Positions 25,101-37,547 of a stretch of 64,000 nt of DNA are shown piece by piece (position 1 is the first letter of the stretch; the number at the start of each line of letters is the position of its first letter). Under the pieces are notes generated by a model. It was not told where the DNA came from, did not search any database, and saw only the letters and a list, made by a program, of their open reading frames with translations. The stretch is from contig NC_079136.1 in the NCBI RefSeq assembly GCF_945859705.1, positions 122,850,028 through 122,914,027 of the forward strand. Reading direction: 5' to 3'. Source of the DNA: Episyrphus balteatus. Taxonomy: Eukaryota > Arthropoda > Insecta > Diptera > Syrphidae. Position numbers and translations under genes: made by a program.

Positions 25101-26030
25101 TAGGTTTTCGTTTTATGTGAGTTTTTAAAAGTAATACACCCCACTGTTGTGATTGTTAGACATGAAAATAAAAATTCCATGTTAATGCATACAGGTGGAA
25201 AAAAGGGATTTCCTTATATTTACAAGGTGGTGCTGATGGTTTATGTAGTTGGTGGTGGGGCTAAAAATATTTTTATATGTCAGTGGGATTGTATAAAGTC
25301 CTTTTGGTCGTCCCACACCGGATGGGTATTTTTTTTTTTTTTTTCAGTTTTTTTCTGTATTCAGTTGATTTTTATTATAAATTCAATACACGACTATTTT
25401 TTTTTTTTAATTTTTTTCTTTTATTTTTGTTTTCTTTAAAGAACTCAAAAACATAACCAACTGACACAATTCAGTTATGTTGGAAAAGTTAAGCAAAAAA
25501 AATGAGATCATATCCCTTTTCCCACTGAGACTTTTTTTTGAGTTATTTCAAAAACTATTTTGGACGAATCGAGCGATTGGGGATATTTTTCAGCTTTTTA
25601 CTTTATTTTTTTGTGAAATCATGAGGAAAAGCGGAATACTTACACCCTTATGGTGTCCTGCTCAACTCAATTCTCAAGTCCGATTATCAGAATGAATAAT
25701 TTAAATTTACACAGGAAGGTAGTCATGTTTGTTTTTTTTTTTTTTTTGAAACTTATAAAAAAAAAGTTTTCTGCAACGTTGCTACTCTGATCTGATGTGA
25801 ACTTAAATATTTTATTGAATTCGATTTGTAAATCCATCGTAGGTAGTTGTTGGAATTTACTGTGAGTGAAGGTATTTTTGTAAGGAAGTAGTATTGAGAG
25901 AGTAGAAAAAGGGCATGCAATAATTTGGAAGAAAATTCTTAAAGTAAATTTATTTGCTTGTTGTGAAAGTGATTGTTTGATTTATCACGAGATGGAAATA
26001 TATCAATAAAAGGAATACTCAAACCATTGT
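25101..26030. other. AT-rich intergenic sequence, no gene seen
   Basis: T-runs are frequent (for example 25,329-25,344 and 25,731-25,747). The open frames at 25,149-25,439 and 25,477-25,695 lack recognisable domains. Confidence 0.55.
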
Positions 26031-26034
26031 GGCA

Positions 26035-26434
26035 CGTTCGGGACACGTTCGGGACACATTTGGGACTCGTTCAGGATACGTTCGGGACACGTTTGGTACA
26101 CATTTGGGACACGTTCGGGACACATTTGGGAAACGTTCAGGACACGTTCGGGACACGTTCGGGACACATTTCGGACACATTTGGGACACGTTCAGGACAC
26201 GTTCGGGACACGTTCGGGACACTATCGAGACACATTCGGGACACGTTCGGGACACGTTCGGGACACATTTGTGACACGTTCGGGACACATTTGGGACACG
26301 TTCAGGACACGTTCGGGACACGTTTGGTACACATTTGGGACACTTTCGGGACACATTTGGGACACGTTCAGGACACGTTCGGGACACTATCGAGACACAT
26401 TCGGGACACGTTCGGGACACGTTCGGGACACATT
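26035..26434. repeat. 12-bp minisatellite, about 33 units
   Basis: Units alternate between GGGACACGTTCG and GGGACACATTTG, with minor variants such as 'tcaggacacg' and 'gagacacattcg'. The array is much more GC-rich than its surroundings. Because 12 is a multiple of 3 and the unit has no stop codon, several frames on both strands stay open (for example 25,973-26,497), giving repetitive translations such as DTFGTRSGHV. I see no start context, splice sites or family match that would make these genes. Confidence 0.9.
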
Positions 26435-26439
26435 ACTGT

Positions 26440-28435
26440 GTCTTATTTTGTCCTATTAATTAAAATTGTCCGAATTTGTTTCTATCCTGAAAAGTAAACT
26501 CAAAACTTGAATAAAAAATAAATAAACATTTTAACCCATTTTTTTTTTTTTTTTTTCAAAAACAATTTTTTTTTTTCTTTTAGATCTTTATAAAAAAAAA
26601 TTAAAATTAATTCCTAACCAGAACAACCTGCGTCACATTTAATTCTTTTTTGATGCTTTTCAATCAAGATTCATTCAAATAAACAGCTTAAATGACATAA
26701 AACCTCTTTTAATGGGATTACACATGACAGAAGTGAATTTTGTTACACACATTTTTATTTTTTTTTTATTCTTCTTAAAAATACTGTTACCAAGACTTTT
26801 CTATGAGTACCTTAAACCTTACACGCATTTTGTCTACATATTAATTCTTAAAATAAATTGGTTTAAAATGAATATAAATTGAAACAAATCACAGATATAT
26901 TTTAATAAAGTTAAATACATATAAGATTACCTTCTTAACATAATCTCGATTTAATTCCTAATTAATTCAAAGCCAGGGTTACCCTTTTACAAAATAACGA
27001 ATTTTTTTTTCTTCATTTATTTGTAAGAACTTTTCTTATAAATTAAATTAATAAACTCTGTGTCAGTTACAGAGTGTATATAAGTACGTGAATGTGCTTA
27101 GGATACTAAGCAAGCACACACAATTTTCCTTCGTTAAATAAATATACACACAAACACAATAATAAGCTTAGCATAGAATTGCTTCTGACAGATGATTTTT
27201 ATCCCGGCAATTGGTTGCTTTCACATACTTTTGTGTATTTGTGATATGCTTAAGTTAAGTTTTTGTTGTTTTTTTATTTTGTTGTTGTTGTTTACTCAAC
27301 TGTATGAGAAAAAAACATCCAGACTCTGGAATATTTATATAATGTATTATTTTCGCCAAGGATATGTGTTATGTTTGGGTTGTTTAGCAAGGATATATGG
27401 GCACAAAAGTAATGGGATTTTAATTTAAGCATTTTATTCAGAGTATGCTTGTGTTGTCGTGTTGTAAGGTAATTATATAATGTTGGTCTATAGTGCGATA
27501 TGTAGGAGAAAAAGGACACGTTCACAGAGAGACCCCATTTTGTAATTACGGTCTCATGAGAAGTAATAAAAATAAAAATATAATGATATCCTGCAAAAGT
27601 GGTCTTGGATTTTTATCGCTATGAGCATTACAATGACAGAAATGAAAAATAAAAAAAAAATAAAAAAAATAGTACGTATACGCCATGGGGTACCATAAAA
27701 TAAAACACGTTTTTGAAGGTTTTCATCTTCATTTATTCATTTGGTTGGTCAATTGTTGGGTTTTTAAGGATATATCCTTAAAAATTTTAGATATTTTCTT
27801 TGAAACATCATGTTCAGAAGTAAAGTGGAGTAACACAAAGTCCTTGGAGGGAAAAAGTTTTTTTTTTTATTATTTTTTTTATCTAAATGATTGTTATCCA
27901 CCTACATACACAAAAAGTGAAAGGCAATCATTTTGGGAATATCCTATCAATACAAATGATGCATGTTGATGACGAAATGAATTCAAGAGCATTACACATT
28001 ACATTATGATTATTCCTACCTTATTTTCATTACATCATGATTTAACAAAAATATTTTCAAGTATCAATGCAAAGCTGTGCGGTCCCCTTTGGGAAATATT
28101 TTTTTTATTTTGGGAATTTATTTTTTATTTTATTTTTTTTTTTTTTTTTTTGATACAGATATAAAATGTCAATCAATTTTGTATATAATCTGTCTGCCTA
28201 TGAACCTTTTTTAAATTAAAATACTTGCGGCTGCGAGGTTATATTTAGAAACAAATATCTTAAAAAAGATATTAAAATGACTAAAACAGATATTGATAAG
28301 ATTTATTTAAAGGCTTTTAAGTCGAATGGACAAGTTTAAGTAAAAACAACAAAAAACAGAGCTGTTTAATGGTTTTAACTTTTCTGTTTCGATGATTGAT
28401 TGATAAAATTCCATCACGTATTTTTTTTTTTTTTG
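26440..28435. other. AT-rich intergenic sequence, no gene seen
   Basis: No supported gene or element boundary. Short open frames (27,192-27,428; 27,685-27,969) lack recognisable domains. T-runs occur at about 26,538-26,556 and 28,133-28,150. Confidence 0.55.
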
Positions 28436-28439
28436 TTAC

Positions 28440-28850
28440 TATTTGCCATAAAGGTAGTATAAAGCAAGTTTAGGATTCGTAAAAAAAATCGAGATCAAGA
28501 TAAGAGAATGCCAAAAAAGTGGGTCCCAATATTCTGTTTGGTGCGATTTTAAGTAGTAAACAGTTTTGGATGAATTTTTTTTTTAAACCGCTCTAACGAT
28601 TTTGACAAAATGTTTGTGTGTAGGTATTACACATAAGAGCCAATACAAATAGAAAAAATGTCTTTTGTTCCGTTGTTAACGGTACCTGCTATATAACGTT
28701 TTTTTTTTTTATTAATGAATTTCTCGTAAACAACATAGCTGATTTTTACCAAAATTCTTATACAGAAGCTGTAAAGTAATTTGTATGTAAAAATTTTAAA
28801 AAGTTTCAAAAATAACTTTTTTTGATTTTTATATTTGAAAGTGGTATACG
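28440..28850 (-). repeat. Dispersed repeat with GGACCCACTTTTTT block, partial copy 3
   Basis: Inverted partial copy of the repeat at 6.0-7.0 and 15.0-16.0 kb. It contains 'atgccaaaaaagtgggtccc', 'accgctctaacgatttt', 'gttaacggtacctgct' and 'gaatttctcgtaaacaac', which are complements of blocks in copy 1 in reversed order. The CAGA run is lost. Confidence 0.6.
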
Positions 28851-29339
28851 TCCATTTTTTTTTTTTCTTTTTTCGAGATATTTAATAGTTTGCGTATTTA
28901 AATGTTTAAAAATATAGATAAATGTTAGGGAATTCAGGTGATGCATTTTTTATTAATTTTATAATAACATGTTAAATTTTAAAATGCAATAAAATTCGTT
29001 AAGATTCTAAAAAATTTTAAGTGTTAAAAGTCAAAATAAAAAATAATTAAGAACAACTTCGTTAAAAAAAAAATATTATTATAATGCTGTTTTGGGTTTG
29101 TAATTATAAAAGCATATAAAGAGAATGAAAATATTTTTCTTAATTGATCATTGACTCATTTTTTTTTTTCTCCAAAAGTGGACCTATGCCACATTCTAAA
29201 AACGGCTCAAATATTTAATTTTTTTTTTCAAAAATCAATACATATATTGAATTTTATCAAAATTTCGGTTTCATGTGTTGAATATTATTTAATTAAAAAT
29301 GGCATACCAACTTTTTTTTTTTGAAAAATGTTAGAAAAT

Positions 29340-29850
29340 TTTTATATTTATAAAAAAAATAAAAAAAATTTTTAATTCGTACCCATTTTTGACTAAAGCA
29401 AAAAAAAAAAACACATTTCTTAGAGATTTTACCTGTTTTTTTTGTTTTATTTATAAGAATAAATTTTTTAAAACACTATGTTTATCATACATTTATCGAA
29501 GAAAATCGGCCCCAAATTACCATGGGTAAGAAAAAAATAATTCCATTTAAAAATTAATATCTGAGCAATTAAAAAAGATATTAACATTTTTTAAATACAG
29601 GTACAAAGAATAGCATTTCTTCTAAAAATCAACATATTAATGAAGTTTTATCACAAGTATTAACTGAGTTATTAACATTAACATGAGTAAAATCGTACCA
29701 AAGTAAGCGTATTCTTAAATCATCGCTAAAGGGTATCAACTTTGCAGAAAGAGAGTTACTGTAGAACAATTTTTTTTTTTTAGAATATACTTTCCTGTAA
29801 GAATCATCCCTCAAAATCTTCTTATCATTCCGGACACCCTGTATATAAAA
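29340..29850 (+). repeat. Dispersed repeat pair, copy 2 (partner at 10.08-10.65 kb)
   Basis: Direct repeat of 10,080-10,650, with shared blocks 'ttcgtacccatttttgacta'-like sequence, 'atcgaagaaaat', 'catgggtaagaaaaaa', 'attaacatgagtaaa', 'aaagggtatcaactttgcag' and 'ggacaccctgtatata'. Moderately diverged; no coding frame. Confidence 0.65.
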
Positions 29851-29859
29851 AATATTTTT

Positions 29860-31160
29860 GAATTTTTTTTTTTTTTTTCAAATCCAAAAATTTCATTTTC
29901 TTGAAAAAAAAATTATTTTTTTCAACTTTAAAGATAGAGATAGAGATATGTATTATTTTTGTACGAAAATTTGCAATGTTTTTATGACAGGTAATGTTAA
30001 TAAAAGTTCAAAAAAATATATATTTAAAACTTCTGCAAATTCGGAAACGCCCTGTAGTTGAACACAAAGTTTTTACACAGTATGAACTGTATGTGAATGA
30101 TTTTTTTCTTTTCTTGAGTTTGTCTTCAAAAAACAGTGCACAGTGGGTCACCTCCCATACAAAGTGCGGTCAAAAATATAATGACCATTTTTTTTTAATG
30201 AAACACCTGTATTATCATTTTATATGATTTATTATTGCAAAAAAATGCATCAAGTCAGTTTTTTAAAATTTTGGTTATTTTCAAGAAAAATAAAAAAAGA
30301 TAAAAAATTTTTTTTTTTGAAAATATAAAAAAAATGGTTAATGCTGGAAATGGACCTGCCTGTCAGTCGAGCACTTTACCCTTACCCTCTAGTTCAGTCT
30401 TTTTTTTACCCTCTAGTTTTTTAGTTTTACGTTGTAATTTTTTTTTCTCCGTGTATCGTCATTTAAACTCGTATTACTCGAAAAGGGGAAAAAAGGGGAA
30501 AAAAACGGCGCTTTTATTTCGAAAGGTAGGACGGTATTCTTCATTTGAGAACTTAAATTGTAGAGGGCACTCGAAGGCAAACCAACTAAATCTCTAATTT
30601 AATGAAAATTGAGCTAAATAAAAATGGTTAAAATTGCTTCGCTAACGAGCCCCATTACAATTAGCCTTAATGTTATTTAACAATATAATTTATGTTTTTA
30701 AAAAGTATTAACCTTCTCGTTTAATATCCATAACAATTTAATACTGTTCACAATTTTTAACACCCGCTATCACTATCGCAAGTTCACACCTTATAACTGC
30801 AGCGATTAAAAAACTGTACCTTTTTTTATATACCGACTTTGAATGGCTATTAAGAAATGAAAAAAAGGGTAACCGTCAAATTTTTTTTGGTTTTGGTTCG
30901 ATGGGAGATTGTAGAACGTTGTTTAATCATTGGATTTTAAAAAATTGACATTTACTTTTTTTATTTTTGACCTATGGCGGGACCCACTGTGCAGTGGTGC
31001 CAATCAGGAGTTTTAAGCAGGATAAAATAGAACTGCATCAGTGCAAGTGATCGTATTAAATATTGGGGGCAGGGAGAAATTCAAATTTTTTAAGTTGCTA
31101 AATGCTAAAACCACTCCCATTTGTCTTTAAAAATTATCTTATTCAAATTATGTATAATTC
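29860..31160. other. Intergenic sequence, no gene seen
   Basis: No supported gene. The frames at 29,858-30,227 and 30,334-30,597 lack domains. A short AAAAGGGG duplication lies near 30,480-30,505. Confidence 0.5.
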
Positions 31161-31162
31161 AC

Positions 31163-33317
31163 CAAAGGAGATGGGGCGTTTTTGGGCCATGAGCGTACAT
31201 TAATGAGACTAGTCTCGAATTGAAGCTGGAGCTTAGTATATTCAATATATGAAGTTTTTTTTTAAATCGAAAGTCAGGGTCCTGAGATATAAGGCTCCAA
31301 AGTTCGTTCTGATAACCATTTTTTGTCCCTTTTATATACAAATATCATTAGAACTATAAGAGCTATATGCATGTTTTTGATGTCAAATGAAAGGTTGTTT
31401 TTGTGCCTTTTCAACAATATATAACACATATTACACATACAAAAGAAACGGCGAAAAAATAAAGAAAAAGTAAAATATTAACGAAAAAGAGAGTAATCCT
31501 GAACAAGTTTAAGGTTGACCTGAAAAAACGACAAAAACTAAGGATGAGGCTTTGTTCCTGAAAGCCTCTGCAATAATAATCCGCTTTTAACAAAATCGGA
31601 TTAGATATTTTTTCGAGATATCCCCGTAAAAGGGTTTTTTTTTTATGAAAAATTCATACCAAAGCAAGGCACGAGTACGATAACTTAGGCGCCGAGAATT
31701 GACAACGGCTATTTGTAGAGGTGTTCAATACAAATATTTTTACTTACGGGAGGGGGGGGTCAATGTCCCTCCCTTTAGGCGGGAGGGGCAATTTTCAAAA
31801 GATATACTTGAAATCATAAAAAAATTATTAAAAAACAACGGCAACACTTACAGTTATCAATGATACTTTTTTCAAAAGCTAGAGTTATACACTTGATTTT
31901 AATTTTTAAATCAAGACATTTCAATCAATCGTTTTTGAAATAATCGATTTCAAAATCAACACTTGGGAAAAATAAGATTAAAAAAATACATTGGATACTA
32001 TTTTTGTCAAGTTTTTCAATGAGAAATTCATTGATGAGTAAATTGTCTCAATAATTTCCTAATCAAACACTGAAAACCATATCTTCTTATGCTTTGCTTC
32101 TAGTTTTTGAGAAAAATGTAAAATAAGAAAACTTTTTTCAAATCCTTCAGTGGATTAAGTTTTTGGGGACTATTCTCTGCACCATCAGGGCTCTCCTGCG
32201 GTGAGCGTACAATGGGAATCTAGTTTTTTTTTAAGAAGAATAAAGCTCTTTACTGACTCTATGTATGAATATCGATCTTTTCTGATTTTTGATAATGGTA
32301 AACAGCCAAGAAAATAAAAATCTGATTAAGAAATTAGTTTTTCTATTTTTCATTTTTTTCAAAAACTAGAAGCAAAGCATAAGAAGATATGGTTTTCAGT
32401 GTTTGATTAGGAAATTATTGAGACAATTTACTCATCAATGAATTTCTCATTGAAAAACTTGACAAAAATAGTATCCAATGTATTTTTTTAATCTTATTTT
32501 TCCCAAGTGTTGATTTTGAAATCGATTATTTCAAAAACGATTGATTGAAATGTCTTGATTTAAAAATTAAAATCAAGTGTATAACTCTAGCTTTTGAAAA
32601 AAGTATCATTGATAACTGTAAGTGTTGCCGTTGTTTTTTAATAATTTTTTTATGATTTCAAGTATATCTTTTGAAAATTGCCCCTCCCGCCTAAAGGGAG
32701 GGACATTGACCCCCCCCTCCCGTAAGTAAAAATATTTGTATTGAACACCTCTACAAATAGCCGTTGTCAATTCTCGGCGCCTAAGTTATCGTACTCGTGC
32801 CTTGCTTTGGTATGAATTTTTCATAAAAAAAAACCCTTTTACGGGGATATCTCGAAAAAATATCTAATCCGATTTTGTTAAAAGCGGATTATTATTGCAG
32901 AGGCTTTCAGGAACAAAGCCTCATCCTTAGTTTTTGTCGTTTTTTCAGGTCAACCTTAAACTTGTTCAGGATTACTCTCTTTTTCGTTAATATTTTACTT
33001 TTTCTTTATTTTTTCGCCGTTTCTTTTGTATGTGTAATATGTGTTATATATTGTTGAAAAGGCACAAAAACAACCTTTCATTTGACATCAAAAACATGCA
33101 TATAGCTCTTATAGTTCTAATGATATTTGTATATAAAAGGGACAAAAAATGGTTATCAGAACGAACTTTGGAGCCTTATATCTCAGGACCCTGACTTTCG
33201 ATTTAAAAAAAAACTTCATATATTGAATATACTAAGCTCCAGCTTCAATTCGAGACTAGTCTCATTAATGTACGCTCATGGCCCAAGTCCCATATAATTT
33301 TGCCCCATCTCCTTTTC
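31163..33317. repeat. Large near-perfect palindrome (two ~975-bp arms, ~200-bp spacer)
   Basis: The left arm (about 31,163-32,137) and right arm (about 32,342-33,317) are reverse complements with very few differences. A 60-codon frame at 31,411-31,593 (minus) is repeated exactly at 32,875-33,057 (plus), so at least that block of 183 bp is identical. Small differences show only near the outer ends (for example about 12 extra bases near 33,285-33,300). The interior shares blocks with the 11-12 kb foldback, including 'gtgttgccgttgttttttaa' and a C-rich segment. No transposase is visible. A transcript crossing it would fold into a hairpin of nearly 1 kb. Confidence 0.9.
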
Positions 33318-33319
33318 AA

Positions 33320-35300
33320 TTAATCTTATGACGATAAGCTTTTACGCCATATACCCTCAAACCTCATTATATTGCATGAAATAATTCCCTCTTTCCTGAA
33401 AATTCTACAAATCCCATAACTTACATATATAATTCCCCAAGAAAATAGACACCCATAGAACAAAAAAAAAAAAAAAAAACTAATTATTAAATCTGGAGAG
33501 TAATTAAAACAAACTGCTGAATAATTAATTTCCAAAAATCCGGCCATTTTCTGGAACTTAATTACAGGCAGCACAGAAGAAAAAAAGGGGCAACCTTTCG
33601 CCGTTTTTCGTTCGTATACAGTTAATCCTCCTCCAAGGAAAATATGTATATAAATCCATTAAGTTATGCATTTTGTGGCTGGTTAATGTATCTTTTCAAA
33701 AGCTATTAATGATTGCTAACTTACGGAACATAATGTTCGTTCTTGGGCCGCGTCACGTTTATATTATGACTTTCACACACTTTTAGCTTCCACAAAAGTT
33801 CTAGCCATAGAAAACTAACTAAACATGGAATGGATAGCTAAAAGTGTTAATAATCTAACCACCCCTTTTCCACCCCCTTGTCCTTAACTGGACACGGGTT
33901 AATGTAAGGATAAATGATTTTCCGATTTCTTTATATTGCATTTTTACTTTTTTTTTTTTTTGTTTGTTTTTGTAAGGGGAAAATGTATTTAAAGAGACTG
34001 CTAACGTATCCTTTCAATTTTTGGAACGACCAAGACGAGAGGTCCGCCTTAAATACATTAAATGTTACATGAAACGGCAAATTTTATCGCATGTAATGAG
34101 CTTTTAATGACACAACACGACACGTACTTTCTATGAATGATTCAACTTATGCGTGTGTAGGAGGTAGTAGGACTTATTGTACAAGTAATAGGTAATAGGA
34201 TATTCGCTTGTCGTCTTCGTCCTTTTTCCAATCCAACAACATGAAAATACTCGCCTTTTCATAGGTATGTCCTACCTACGTAAGTATTACCTACTCCGGA
34301 AACCGAAGAAAAGACTTTTTTTACGATTAAAAAATTGTGCAATATCCAAAAGGATAATGTAATGATGATGCAGAAGGACACGAGACAATTTTTTTCATTT
34401 CCTTTAATGTGTTTGTGTGTGTTGGTGGTTTTTATGGTTTTCGTGCTTTAACGTTTTATGACATTTAATTTTCAAGAAGATGGTGAATGGTTTTTTGCAT
34501 TTTCACCACACTAACCCAGACCGACTGACATATAAGGATAAAAATGATAATAATGTAATTTGTTGGAATTTTATTTAATATGATTTCACTTTTTATCCTT
34601 TCGTTCGCTTTAATTATATGTTTTTTTTTTTTGCAAAACGAAAGTGCTCGAAATAGAAAATCATAAATCTTGAATTATTGTGCTGCTTTCAACTCTTTTT
34701 TTATTTTTTTTTTTCTCAAGGATCAGGAAAATCCTTTTAATAAAGATTTTTTTTGTGTTTTTTTGATATTCAACCCAACATGTTGGATATATGAAAAACA
34801 GGACGACGAGATAATAAATCAGATTTATGGGTATTCATTGGGACTTTCAAGGAGTTTTTTTTTTTTTTTTGTTATTTTGAATTGCCGTTGAAAGGATGTA
34901 TTATTTAATTTTTTTTAAGTGAATCCAATGAATAGTAAGAGAAATGGAAAACGAAATCTATATTTTATAAATTCAAGGCTAATGTCTGTTCAAGATACAG
35001 ATTTAGTCTTAAACAAAGGATGACATTTTGTAAATCTTTGGTACGTGGGGTTTGGAATTGGTTACATTATTTTGTTTTTTTTTTTGTTTTTGATGATATT
35101 TGAGGAGTAAATGTCTTTTTTTGAAACTCGTTTAGTTAATCTGGTGTCAAAAAGGTTATGCGGACGTATGATAAATCTCCATCAATTTTTAAATCACGTA
35201 CTTTCTCTGAAATGGGGTAAAATCCTTTTTTTATTCCTAATTAGGGCATGATTTAAAACCCAAAATTATAGGCATCAGAAACGCTATAAAAAAAAAAACT
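33320..35300. other. Mostly single-copy intergenic sequence, no gene seen
   Basis: This part is less repetitive than most of the window and shows no match to the dispersed families above. Open frames at 33,326-33,574 and 34,670-34,891 are T-run driven and lack domains. It may contain distal regulatory sequence for the esterases, but nothing specific is visible. Confidence 0.45.
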
Positions 35301-35311
35301 GGTAACAAAAA

Positions 35312-37290
35312 GTAACGCTGGTTTAATCAAACCATTTTCACTTTTATTCAGTTGATAGTTCTAGAGTGAAAAACTAGGTTCTTTACAATTTTGCCGTATC
35401 TCCTTTCTATTGTTTGTTAAAGTTTGATGACTTGGCATAAACATGTAACGCAATTGTTCAAATTGTAATAAATACTTGTAATTTATAGTAACACTTCACA
35501 ATAAGTTGAATTTAATTCATTTCATGAAATGTGTTGAATATAATATCTTTTAAATTTACCAATTTATTCATTATGGTAACGCAATGAAGCATAACGCAGT
35601 TGTAAATATCTAAATACATCGTAAACATGAACTGAATGTTTCCTTAGTTCCATACAATCTTTTCACATTTCCTTTATACATATTTGTTGATAAAGTTTGG
35701 TGTCATGGCATAAACATGTAACGCAATTGTTCAAATTGTAATATATGAATGATATTTAAAGAAACACTCCACAATAAATTGAATGTAATCAATTTGTTTG
35801 AAATTTGTTGAATTTAATAAATAATAACTTTAAAATTGACCAATTTATTTCTTATGGTAACGCATTTAAGCAGTAACGCAGTTGTAAATATATGAATATA
35901 TCGTATATATGAACTGAATTTTTCCTAAGTTCCATATAATCTTTCCGTATCTCCTTTATATTTGTTGAAAAAATAATTTTGATGGCTTGGCATAAAAATG
36001 TAACGCAACTGTTCAAATTGTAATAAATTAATGATACTTAAAGTAACACTCCATAAAAAGTGGAATTTAGTTTATTTATATGAAATTTGTTTAATAATAA
36101 CTTTAAAATTGACAAATTTATTCTTAATGGTAACGCTATGGAACAGTAACGCAGTTGAAAATATCTAAATATATCGTAAATATGATCTGAATTTTTCCAA
36201 AGTTCCATACAATCTTTCCGCATTTTTTTCATATTTGTTGATAAAGTTAGGTAGCTGAGCAAAAACATGTTACGCAACTGTTCAACTTGTAATAAATGAA
36301 TGATATTTAATGTAGCACTTCATAATTAGCTTAATTTTATTCATTTATTTGAAAATAAGTAACTTTAAAATTGGCCAATTTATTCTTTATGGTAACGCAA
36401 TGAAGCAGTTACGTAGTTGTAAATTTTGTCACTGTTAAAATTGTTGGCTTTAAAACTACAAATTTCATCAAATCTTTTAAATACGGTAACGCAATAAACA
36501 CTTGCAGCTCTTTCAGCGAATTTGAAGCTAACAATTTTTCTAGCTTATCCCCGCTGAAAAATGTATATCATTTATTTAAACAATAACAACAAGCCGAACT
36601 CAATGATTAACATTAAATTATACTAACAGTAACTTTGAGGTGTTTTTCATTTGGTAACGCAGGGTAATTAAAATTTTGTTCTGAAATATATTTTATTTAC
36701 TTAAATATAATGTTAAATAAATATCTACTGGGATAGAAATAAAGTTAAAACTCGCAGTACTTTCATCATGAGAAATTTTTCTTTTTTTATGAGGCTGATG
36801 TTATGGGACGCCAATATTTTATTTTAACAACTGCGTTACTAAAATAGACCACAATGTTATCGTGACCAATGGTTATCATTTATTTAAAGAATTACAACAA
36901 TTCGAACTAATTTAAGAACATAAAATTATACTACAGTAAATTTTATGCGTTTTTCATTTGGTAACGCAGTTAAGATTTTTTACCTTGCTTGGGACAATAT
37001 TTATTTTTTAAATATAATGTGAAATAAGTATCTCCTGGTTAAAAAAAATGCATTCCTTTCTTTATAATTATCATGGAGCTATGCTATGCGGCACCAATAT
37101 TTTGTACGAAAAACAACTGCGTTACTAAGATAGACTACAATGTTATCGTGAACAATGGAAATTATTTATTTAAGGAGTTACAAAAAATCCAATGAGAAAA
37201 ATAAAATTATACAATAGTAAATTTTATATGTTTCTCATTTGATAACGCTATGGGACACCAATATTTATATGAAAAACAGCTGCGTTACCA
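35312..37290. repeat. Array of GTAACGCA motifs upstream of esterase 1
   Basis: A core GTAACGCA recurs about 20 times. Four tandem units of about 274 bp each hold three cores: a first one at 35,445, 35,718, 36,000 and 36,269 within 'acatgtaacgcaattgttca', and a close pair at 35,576/35,592, 35,857/35,873, 36,130/36,146 and 36,392/36,408. A second, different unit of about 290 bp follows with cores in opposite orientation: GTAACGCA at 36,654 and 36,961, and TGCGTTAC at 36,832, 37,118 and 37,281. The cores are better conserved than the spacers. The array ends about 250 bp before the esterase 1 start codon. Confidence 0.8.
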
Positions 37291-37547
37291 CAATGTTATT
37301 GTGATTTTAAGATCTTCTAGAGATTAATCCAAAATCTTGATTAAACTCAAAATTCTTCTTTTCCCTGGAAAATTATCTGTCGGAGAGATTAAACAAACAC
37401 CAAAGATAGTTGACAAAAAAAAAAGATAACAAATTCAATTAACTTAGGTACTCTAAAATTATTGATAAAAAATAAAAGTTAACAAACACCTTTCACCTAA
37501 AAATCAAAACATTCTCAATTTAGTATTTCTATTAGTTTGTCTAAAGA

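Noticed and set aside
25973..26497. 174-codon open frame over the minisatellite
   Set aside because: Stays open only because the 12-bp unit has no stop; several overlapping frames on both strands do the same, and there is no family match.
31411..33057. Identical 60-codon frames in the two palindrome arms
   Set aside because: They are the same repeat read twice; hydrophobic low-complexity translation with no domain.
35312..37290. CRISPR array
   Set aside because: Cores are 8 bp, spacers are irregular and partly repeated, orientation varies, and the sequence is from a eukaryote.
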